Shown here piece by piece: positions 1-5,252 of a stretch of DNA of 6,074 nucleotides; the first letter of the stretch is position 1, and each line of letters opens with the position of its first letter. The position numbers and the translations under genes are program-made. Location: the NCBI RefSeq assembly GCF_041642155.1, contig NZ_JBEPWZ010000176.1, positions 1 through 6,074 on the forward strand, given 5' to 3'. This DNA comes from Fodinibius sp041642155 (GTDB taxonomy: Bacteria; Bacteroidota; Rhodothermia; Balneolales; Balneolaceae). Below the pieces are notes generated by a model. It was not told where the DNA came from, searched no databases, and saw only the letters and a list, made by a program, of their open reading frames with translations.

Positions 1-2
1 CG

Positions 3-467
3 GGCCTGCGGGCGGGGGATGCGGTCCGGCTGGTCCGGCTGTTAAAGCGGCAGGCCGAAACGGACGAGATCTATGGGATGGCCCGGGAAGCGATGGCACC
101 GGTGCTTCTGCACGCGGCGGCCTTTGAGCCGGCCATCCGCGGGGTCGCCCTGCTGGACCCATATGCCTCCTACCGCTCGCTGGTGACCAACCGTTTCTAC
201 GATCCCTCCCTGCACATCAGCGCAGTGCCCGGGGCCCTGCAGGCCTACGATCTGCCGGACCTGGCCGCCAGCCTGGCGCCCCGCAAGCTGCTGATGGCCG
301 GAGTGACCGACGGGGCGGGCGGCCTCCTGGGGCCCGATGAGATCGCCGAAGAAATGGAGGTAGTGCGGGCCGCCTACGGGCGGGAGGAAGCCGGGGGACA
401 ACTGCATATTGCCCCAAATCAATCCACCGACCGCGGGCAGCAGCTCCTCCGGAAATGGATGGAATAA
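3..467 (+). CDS. alpha/beta hydrolase, acetylxylan-esterase-like, C-terminal part (5' truncated)
   Basis: The reading frame is open from base 3 at the window edge and ends with TAA at 465-467, so 154 C-terminal residues are visible and the true start lies outside. The segment AVPGALQAYDLPDLAASLAP followed by RKLLM matches a pattern I know from bacterial acetylxylan-esterase-like alpha/beta hydrolases (DLPDL...LAPR.LL), which remove acetyl groups from plant or algal glycans or are uncharacterised paralogues. The segment LLDPYASYRSLVTNRFYD fits the same family. The Asp in VTDGAG and the late His in QLHIAP could be acid and base positions, but this is inference. No GxSxG nucleophile elbow is visible; the site where I would expect it reads YGMAREA, so the residue may lie upstream or be lost. 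The gene is much richer in G+C than what follows (41 of 60 bases in 61-120), so it may belong to the host backbone, not the polysaccharide locus. The family is fairly sure; the substrate is unknown. Confidence 0.7.
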   Translation, partial: GLRAGDAVRLVRLLKRQAETDEIYGMAREAMAPVLLHAAAFEPAIRGVALLDPYASYRSLVTNRFYDPSLHISAVPGALQAYDLPDLAASLAPRKLLMAGVTDGAGGLLGPDEIAEEMEVVRAAYGREEAGGQLHIAPNQSTDRGQQLLRKWME

Positions 468-506
468 GATTCCCGAAAAGACCTAACTGATAGGGATTAT
501 GAATAG

Positions 507-520
507 TATTTTGCAAAATA
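507..520. repeat. Perfect 14-base palindrome TATTTTGCAAAATA
   Basis: The two halves are exact reverse complements with no spacer. Its inner ten bases, TTTTGCAAAA, occur again at 3793-3802 in the gap in front of the membrane protein gene. It could be a binding site for a dimeric regulator, but AT-rich DNA yields such palindromes by chance. The palindrome is directly seen; any function is inference. Confidence 0.3.
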
Positions 521-692
521 ATAGTGATGAAGTGCTGGTACTTTTGCTGTTTGGTGCTTTCATGACCAGCGTTGAAGAATATACAGGACAATGCGTTGGA
601 TTTTTATGAAACCTCTGGAAACCCGAAATGTTATCAACATCAAAGCCTGAGCAAATCCGGGATTGGCCAAAAGAACGGTTTTCAAAGGTCCC

Positions 693-723
693 TTTATATA
701 TCATTTTTAAATAAGGATATTTG
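693..723 (+). promoter_or_regulatory. Weak Bacteroidota-type promoter candidate upstream of the GT2 gene
   Basis: TTTA at 693-696 stands 19 bases before GATATTTG at 716-723. The Bacteroidota primary sigma factor prefers TTTG about 19-21 bases before TAnnTTTG, so each box differs from consensus at one defined base and the spacing fits. It would give a leader of roughly 90 bases before the ATG at 821. An alternative is the perfect -7 match TAATTTTG at 812-819, directly before the ATG, but it has no -33 partner and would make a nearly leaderless message. Confidence 0.25.
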
Positions 724-820
724 TCTGAGAGAACACAGATGAAAACTTAGGAGCTTCACCAATATTTCTTTAATATTAGCCTCTCTGAAAAACAATCTCA
801 TTACGAATAGTTAATTTTGT

Positions 821-1630
821 ATGCCTGAATCAACACAGCCGATGGATAGTAGTAGTCTCCCAAAAGTCAGCTGTCTGACGGTCACCGCCAACCGCAAGCA
901 CCTGATGAAACGTGCTGTCCGATGCTTCCGAAACCAAACATATCAGAATAAAGAATTAGTCATTGTGGATGATGGCGACGAAGATCTGGATGAGGTGCTT
1001 GCTCCCCTGTCCCCTGACCAGGTTCACTACGTAAAACTGGAAAAAAAACCTGAAAACACGCTGGGAAAACTCCGCAACCGGTCGCTGGAAGAAGCCGACG
1101 GCGACTTTTTAGTGCAATGGGACGACGATGACTGGTATCATCCCGATCGGATTGCCGTCCAGGCGCAAACGCTTATGGATGGCTACGATGCCTGCTGTCT
1201 TTCGGGGGCGCTCATGCACCTGGATGAACAGCCGTATATGCAGCACCCCTATGTGGGCTACCTGCCCGATGGTATCCCCGGCAGTATTATGCACCGGGCT
1301 GATGAGGGGATTCGGTACCCTCACACCCGCCGGGCCGAAGACACAGTATACCTGAAAGAATGGATGGATCGGCGATACCTTCAGCTGCCGGATAAGCATT
1401 CGCACCTTTTTATTCGCTGTTACCATGGATCGAACACCTGGGAAAAAGATCATTTCCTGCGGCGTATACGCAACAATCCCCAAGACGCCCTGTTATACTT
1501 CTGGCACAAAATGATAAAGGGGAAGCTTTTCGATCACCCGAAGTTTCAGTTGACGGATGAGCAACGCGAAGCCTTCAGGATGTACCTGGAAGATTCCCGG
1601 GAATTAGATTTACTTCCCACTGAACACTAA
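821..1630 (+). CDS. family 2 glycosyltransferase (GT-A fold)
   Basis: This 269-residue protein has the order of motifs of a family 2 glycosyltransferase, which moves a sugar from a nucleotide-sugar donor to a growing glycan at the cytoplasmic side. The N-terminal beta-strand VSCLTVTANR (residues 16-25) and ELVIVDDGDED (45-55) form the nucleotide-binding part. The acidic metal-binding DxD-type motif is QWDDDDW (99-105). The acceptor-side acidic pair is probably E173-D174 in RRAEDTVYLKEW, and HGSNTW (202-207) is a motif I recognise from similar small GT2 enzymes. No membrane segment is visible, so it is likely soluble or peripheral. The ATG at 821 is chosen because it precedes the conserved first strand; an ATG at 842 is also possible. 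No clear Shine-Dalgarno sequence is present, as is common in Bacteroidota. The sulfotransferase gene starts 4 bases after its stop, so the two are probably co-transcribed and translationally coupled. Donor sugar and linkage cannot be read from the sequence. Confidence 0.9.
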   Translation: MPESTQPMDSSSLPKVSCLTVTANRKHLMKRAVRCFRNQTYQNKELVIVDDGDEDLDEVLAPLSPDQVHYVKLEKKPENTLGKLRNRSLEEADGDFLVQWDDDDWYHPDRIAVQAQTLMDGYDACCLSGALMHLDEQPYMQHPYVGYLPDGIPGSIMHRADEGIRYPHTRRAEDTVYLKEWMDRRYLQLPDKHSHLFIRCYHGSNTWEKDHFLRRIRNNPQDALLYFWHKMIKGKLFDHPKFQLTDEQREAFRMYLEDSRELDLLPTEH

Positions 1631-1634
1631 TATT

Positions 1635-2492
1635 GTGAATTCAAAACGAGTTTTTTTAGTCGGCTGTCCCCGGTCGGGGACAACCCTGCTGCAAAGCATG
1701 ATCGCCAGTCACCCGCAGGTGGTTTCCTTTCCTGAAACTCATTTTTTTTCAAAAACCCTGCCGATCAATCCGATACTGCGGAAAATGAAGCTGCACGGAC
1801 CTAAAAGCCGGAAAACCGTTACCCGGTTCCTCAACAATAACAACTTTGAGAATCTCCATCCTTTTGCCGGTATATCTGTCTTTAAGCTCTATACTTACCG
1901 GGACTGGTGCCAAAAACTGATCGATATCCTGGACCAGATGATCGTCCGGGAGGCGATGGACCACGATATAGGTACCCCGGTATGGGGATTGGAGAAAACC
2001 CCGCGTCATCTGCACTACATTTCATCCATCGAACAGGTACCTGCTCCCAGCAAGTTCCTGCATATTCTGCGAGACGGCAAAGATGTGGTCGCAAGCCTTC
2101 ACCTGGCCACCAAGCGATACCCCGACCAATGGGGGGGCGAGCGTTCGGTCAGGAAGTGCATCAACTGGTGGAACAGGAGCATGCGTGCATCCCTGCAATA
2201 CCGGCAACAGCCCAATCACTGTTTCGTCGTTTACGGACAGCTTCTCGAGGCTCCCGAAATCATTTTGAAAGCAATATGCACTTTTTTGGAACTTGATTAC
2301 GATCAGTCGATGCTCCGGGACTTCCACCGGACTGCAGGGCCGCTGACACAGGAAGAGGAAAAGTGGAAAGACCAAAATACGAAGAGATCCCTGGACAAAA
2401 GCAATAAGCTTCAGCAACATTTTGATGCTCCCACGATCGATTATATTACAAACCATCTTCTGGATATCGATCTCAAACCGTTCTATCATTAG
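1635..2492 (+). CDS. PAPS-dependent sulfotransferase (Sulfotransfer_3 type)
   Basis: This 285-residue protein should transfer sulfate from 3'-phosphoadenosine-5'-phosphosulfate to a hydroxyl or amine acceptor. The 5'-phosphosulfate loop GCPRSGTTLLQ is at residues 10-20, and the 3'-phosphate site is LRDGKDVVAS (145-154) with R146 and S154 eight residues apart, as in characterised sulfotransferases. E34 in FPETHF lies 21 residues after loop residue R13, which, from memory, matches the R78-to-E99 spacing in human TPST2, where E99 is the catalytic base. EKTP (120-123) is another family signature. The usual YEDL-like motif reads YGQLLEAP (200-207), with glycine in place of glutamate. Length is normal for the family and no signal peptide or membrane segment is seen, so it probably acts in the cytoplasm. 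The start is GTG at 1635, just before the first strand KRVFLVG. Coupling to the glycosyltransferase suggests a glycan substrate; a tyrosine or other acceptor cannot be excluded. Confidence 0.9.
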   Translation: MNSKRVFLVGCPRSGTTLLQSMIASHPQVVSFPETHFFSKTLPINPILRKMKLHGPKSRKTVTRFLNNNNFENLHPFAGISVFKLYTYRDWCQKLIDILDQMIVREAMDHDIGTPVWGLEKTPRHLHYISSIEQVPAPSKFLHILRDGKDVVASLHLATKRYPDQWGGERSVRKCINWWNRSMRASLQYRQQPNHCFVVYGQLLEAPEIILKAICTFLELDYDQSMLRDFHRTAGPLTQEEEKWKDQNTKRSLDKSNKLQQHFDAPTIDYITNHLLDIDLKPFYH

Positions 2493-2722
2493 GGTGGATT
2501 GCTTGCCAGTTTGTACGCCTTTTCCCGGCAACGAACTAAACTCCCGATGCATTCCGAGAGTTACTGATCTTCCATTCCTTCCACTTAACGCAGGCGGTTT
2601 AAATCGTGGCCCCGCCTGAAAGTCACGCCTATACTGCCCGCCGGTGTCAGATTTCCGAATGACAACTCAGCACCCGATAACGACCGCAGGGTCCCGGGTT
2701 CTCAGGATCACAAACATACGTG
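2493..2722. other. Gap between convergent genes
   Basis: This 230-base stretch separates the ends of the sulfotransferase gene (plus) and the membrane protein gene (minus). It holds a 7-bp GC-rich stem at 2591-2618, a 5-bp stem TGTCA/TGACA at 2645-2664 and a 5-bp stem AACTC/GAGTT at 2539-2562. None is followed by a clear T tract. A 38-codon minus-strand frame without a start (2701 down to the TAA at 2585) is too short to call a gene. I see no RNA gene here. Confidence 0.5.
2591..2618. terminator. Candidate hairpin between convergent genes
   Basis: CAGGCGG at 2591-2597 pairs perfectly with CCGCCTG at 2612-2618 around a 14-base loop. Its position between two convergent genes fits a bidirectional terminator or an RNA 3'-end stabiliser. 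Against a standard rho-independent terminator, no run of T follows on either strand and the loop is long. Confidence 0.25.
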
Positions 2723-3694
2723 CTATTGCTCCTCAGGCGATGGGGGTTGGGCCTCTTCCAGGTTACCCGTATCGACGGACCGGGGATTTACGGGCAACTG
2801 GGTCTGGGTAAATGACGTCAGGATAAAAGAGACCGCCCCAATCAGTTTCTTTAAAATCAAATTTGCGGTCAGTACCCCGACCAGCCGGGTTTCCGGCACA
2901 TTCAGCATTACTGACATCTCAATAGCTACACTCACGTATAAGACGCTGCGACTTGGTAAAAAGGGAATGCGGGTGGACATGATCTGTACGGCCATCAGGC
3001 TGAACCATACCGCCCAGGGGACCGAGGGCTCGGCAATCTTGTACTGGATAACCTGTACCAGGTTCGTAAAAACAAGCCGCCCGGTATAGACGCCGGATAT
3101 CTTAAGTGCATCGCTTAAACTTACACTCAATATATAGTTGCGGAACCTATAGCCGACTAATGCCGCGACTCCCACACCCAGGGCAATCCAGAGATACAGC
3201 AGCTTGTTTTCTACCTGGGGGATGTATTCACCGATATCAATATATCCCTGTGTCAGGAAGAATATCAAGAGGATAACCGATATGAATGTCGATGACAGCG
3301 AGGAAAGAATATTATTGTCCTTGACAAATTTCATCGCGTCCACCGCCGGTATCTTCAGCTTTTCTTTGGCCCAGTAGAAGAGGTAAAATTCACCTGAATA
3401 GCCCAGCACATCCGTATTGAGTACCTTTTTTTGAACAAAGACAAGAAACGCCCGGTATCCCTTAAAGTTCCATTTTACCCCGTAAATATAAATTTCAGAC
3501 AAGGGCAGCGAAAAATAGATTACAAAAAAGAGCAGGTAAAAAAGCGGATTCAGCGGCAGCGATTCAACCACTCTGGCCAGACCGATATCGTAGAGCTTAT
3601 AGGCCAGGTAACCGATAATTCCGACCTGCAAGGTATAGCGTATCCCCTTTTTCAGATACGTTTTCCATTCTTGTTCTTCCTGCTGCTCGTTCAT
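2723..3694 (-). CDS. multi-pass inner-membrane protein, possibly YbhN / LPG-synthase-TM-like
   Basis: This 323-residue protein has about seven or eight hydrophobic segments, roughly at residues 20-35, 49-70, 130-148, 165-183, 202-218 (weak), 226-240, 250-265 and 271-295. The N-terminus and the last 25 residues are polar and charged. The layout resembles the YbhN / lysylphosphatidylglycerol-synthase transmembrane family. GYSGEFYLFYWAK (98-110) sits where that family has a P-R-x-GE motif followed by an arginine-containing helix, and RIPFLPSRSVLY (242-253) sits where it has a proline/glycine-rich loop before the last helices. The similarity is distant and rests on recall, not alignment. Such proteins are thought to act on lipids or lipid-linked intermediates, so a role with a lipid-linked glycan is plausible but not shown. 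ATG at 3694 is used; no Shine-Dalgarno sequence is visible. The gene follows the Wzi-like gene on the same strand after 108 bases, and a candidate -7 box overlaps that gene's stop, so it may have its own promoter. Being a real gene is likely; the family is tentative. Confidence 0.75.
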   Translation of the reverse strand: MNEQQEEQEWKTYLKKGIRYTLQVGIIGYLAYKLYDIGLARVVESLPLNPLFYLLFFVIYFSLPLSEIYIYGVKWNFKGYRAFLVFVQKKVLNTDVLGYSGEFYLFYWAKEKLKIPAVDAMKFVKDNNILSSLSSTFISVILLIFFLTQGYIDIGEYIPQVENKLLYLWIALGVGVAALVGYRFRNYILSVSLSDALKISGVYTGRLVFTNLVQVIQYKIAEPSVPWAVWFSLMAVQIMSTRIPFLPSRSVLYVSVAIEMSVMLNVPETRLVGVLTANLILKKLIGAVSFILTSFTQTQLPVNPRSVDTGNLEEAQPPSPEEQ

Positions 3695-3792
3695 TGTCTG
3701 CTTATATCAGAACTTATTGTTTAGAAAAAAATTTCTGCCGGGGTATTTGTCCGTTTTTTTGTGATTAAAATAGTACTTTTTTGCTTCGTTTC

Positions 3793-3802
3793 TTTTGCAA
3801 AA
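3793..3802. repeat. Palindrome TTTTGCAAAA before the membrane protein gene
   Basis: This ten-base perfect palindrome lies just behind the stop codon of the Wzi-like gene, and the same ten bases form the core of the palindrome at 507-520. Both copies lie in AT-rich gaps in front of a gene. A shared regulator site is possible; chance is at least as likely. Confidence 0.25.
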
Positions 3803-3805
3803 CTA
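3798..3805 (-). promoter_or_regulatory. Possible -7 box TAGTTTTG for the membrane protein gene
   Basis: On the minus strand TAGTTTTG matches the Bacteroidota -7 consensus TAnnTTTG exactly, and its TAG is the stop codon of the Wzi-like gene. It would give a leader of roughly 95-100 bases before the ATG at 3694. No TTTG is found 19-21 bases upstream, which lies in the coding end of the Wzi-like gene, so support is weak. Confidence 0.2.
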
Positions 3806-5242
3806 ATCGCTGATCCGCTCCCAGCTCACCCCGATCATTAAACCCTGCCGGTTCTCTTCGTAAAGCGCGCCGGTATCGAAAGCTAAAGAACCCGTTACGC
3901 TTAATCCATGGGCTGGAGCAATCCGGTATTCAAGCTGAAGAAGTGAGGAATATTCATCCACGCGAATCTCATCAAGCGGGGTGTATGGGGGACCTTCTCC
4001 CTGGTCGACATTGGTACCGTAGTTCCGGGAGTAGGTTAGAAACATCTTATAAGAAAGGCGACCTGCCGGTTTTCCCTGAATGCCTATGTGGTGAGCAATA
4101 ATAATATTGTTGGATACGGGGTACGGTCCCCCGTCAAAATCAGAAGTGGGTCCGTGGATCAGGAGGGGGTTCCCCAGCACCGCTCCCTCGTACGTCCACC
4201 CGGAACGGTAGACCCCGTTATTATAGTAATTATTTCGTCCCAGCGGCGTATCGATCCAGGCATTTTGACGCTTGGTATTGAGATGCTCCCATAACAGTTC
4301 CGTAACCATCTGCTGATCATTGTCCAGTTCAATCCCAGCACTCCACAGGCCGTCCCAGGGGCTTCGGAAACGGAGGGCCACCATGTCTTCCAGATAAAAC
4401 GTGCGATACGCTTTAAAACGAAAATGATCGAAATTGATGCCTAATTTAACCTCATACGCCGCGACAGAGTTGCCTACGGCGTTGGTTATTTCGTTTTGCG
4501 GAACATTGTCACCAAATGCAGACCGGCCGAATACGACCTTGAAGTAGTCCGACAGGGAAGAAGGTAAGTCAAAGGGCCCCTCCCCGAATCCCGGGTGGGT
4601 CCCCCCCCACATCGTATTATGTGCCATCCCGGCCGTGACGTCGAAACGATTATGATTATATTTCAGATATAAAAACTTCTGATGCAGGTAAGGATCATCA
4701 ATGTAACGATCGTCCGTAAACCAGCCATGTGATAGCATAGCGCTGAATTGCAAGCGCCCACCGGTATTCGGTACCCCTGAAAAGCCGTCGCTGCCCACTC
4801 GTATTTTGGGGACCGGCGTAGCATTACGACTGATAAGCATCGACCCCATCGACAAATCATCGTCGTTAAGTCCCACAGGATCATAAAACCGTCCCGCCGT
4901 TATCCTTACCCCTCGGTAGGTGGCATTACCAAACAGTTGGCGGAACACCAGCGTCTTATCCGCCGAGAGACGACTGTAAGCATCAAATCCACCGGTAAAT
5001 TTCAACTCGCTGGTGGTATCCCGCTTCGTAGCATACGCATAAAAACCATTAACGAGATTGGTCGAAGAAGGGTCCACGGTCCCATCGCTATTCGAATAAA
5101 ACCAGAAAGGCAAATTGCCCTTCTGTCCGGCATAAACCGTTGATGACACTCCATACCGGATCTGGGCTTCCGCGTTTATCTGAAACAGCAACAGGAAAGT
5201 GAAAATTCCGATTCCCGGTATTCGGTAAAAGAGTTCAGGCAT
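3803..5242 (-). CDS. Wzi-like capsule assembly outer-membrane protein
   Basis: This 479-residue protein belongs to the capsule assembly Wzi family in its Bacteroidota form. Wzi of Escherichia coli is an outer-membrane beta-barrel lectin that helps anchor group 1 capsule to the cell surface. Residues 1-26 look like a signal peptide: a positive residue (R7), a hydrophobic core (residues 8-22) and an AEA site with likely cleavage before Q27. The rest shows alternating, aromatic-rich strands with glycine turns and no long hydrophobic helix, as expected of a barrel. Family-like segments are AGRFYDPVGL (116-125), HNTMWGGTHPGFG (208-220) and NNGVYRSGWTYEG (341-353) followed by LGNPL. The length is normal for the family. 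The ATG at 5242 gives a good signal peptide and lies 10 bases after the stop of the upstream glycosyltransferase, so the two are probably one operon. An eight-G run on the coding strand at codons W212-G214 could slip. Family is sure; the partner glycan is unknown. Confidence 0.88.
   Translation of the reverse strand: MPELFYRIPGIGIFTFLLLFQINAEAQIRYGVSSTVYAGQKGNLPFWFYSNSDGTVDPSSTNLVNGFYAYATKRDTTSELKFTGGFDAYSRLSADKTLVFRQLFGNATYRGVRITAGRFYDPVGLNDDDLSMGSMLISRNATPVPKIRVGSDGFSGVPNTGGRLQFSAMLSHGWFTDDRYIDDPYLHQKFLYLKYNHNRFDVTAGMAHNTMWGGTHPGFGEGPFDLPSSLSDYFKVVFGRSAFGDNVPQNEITNAVGNSVAAYEVKLGINFDHFRFKAYRTFYLEDMVALRFRSPWDGLWSAGIELDNDQQMVTELLWEHLNTKRQNAWIDTPLGRNNYYNNGVYRSGWTYEGAVLGNPLLIHGPTSDFDGGPYPVSNNIIIAHHIGIQGKPAGRLSYKMFLTYSRNYGTNVDQGEGPPYTPLDEIRVDEYSSLLQLEYRIAPAHGLSVTGSLAFDTGALYEENRQGLMIGVSWERISD
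4601..4608 (-). repeat. G8 homopolymer tract inside the Wzi-like gene
   Basis: Eight consecutive G bases on the coding strand span codons TGG GGG GGG for W212, G213 and G214. A one-base change would shift the frame near residue 213 and remove more than half of the barrel. G tracts of this size are near the lower limit for phase variation in other bacteria, so function is only a possibility. Confidence 0.35.
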
Positions 5243-5252
5243 ACGGGAATCA

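Larger units (their letters stand above)
468..820. other. AT-rich intergenic gap with no supported gene
   Basis: This 353-base stretch separates the GC-rich hydrolase from the glycosyltransferase gene. Counted directly, 19 of 60 bases are G or C in 481-540 and 20 of 60 in 721-780, about half the level of the preceding gene. No reading frame has recognisable protein similarity. The longest plus-strand ATG frame I examined is 36 codons (499-609) with a short hydrophobic stretch and no convincing ribosome binding site. A perfect 14-base palindrome sits at 507-520 and an AT-only hairpin at 761-777. A weak promoter candidate lies at 693-723. I found no rho-independent terminator behind the hydrolase: the only pairing near its stop is TCCC (471-474) with GGGA (493-496), which is too weak. 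The gap may be the upstream regulatory region of the glycosyltransferase gene or decayed DNA. Confidence 0.6.

Noticed and set aside
471..496. TCCC/GGGA pairing after the hydrolase as a terminator
   Set aside because: Only four base pairs with an 18-base loop and no T tract.
499..609. A 36-codon plus-strand frame with a short hydrophobic stretch
   Set aside because: It lies in AT-rich DNA, has no convincing ribosome binding site and no similarity I recognise; a frame this short is expected by chance.
483..704. A 73-codon minus-strand frame in the AT-rich gap
   Set aside because: It is serine-rich with no motif, no signal and no family pattern, and its direction fits no neighbouring unit.
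2022..2552. A 176-codon minus-strand frame across the sulfotransferase gene
   Set aside because: It overlaps a gene with clear sulfotransferase motifs on the other strand; its translation has no domain and is a shadow frame.
2684..2712. A GGTCCCGGGTTC-like stretch resembling a tRNA T-arm
   Set aside because: No matching acceptor, anticodon or D-arm pairing is found on either strand around it.
3718..3742. The A and T runs behind the Wzi-like gene as an intrinsic terminator
   Set aside because: The self-complementary part is only AGAAA/TTTCT, without a GC stem, so it is unlikely to stop transcription.
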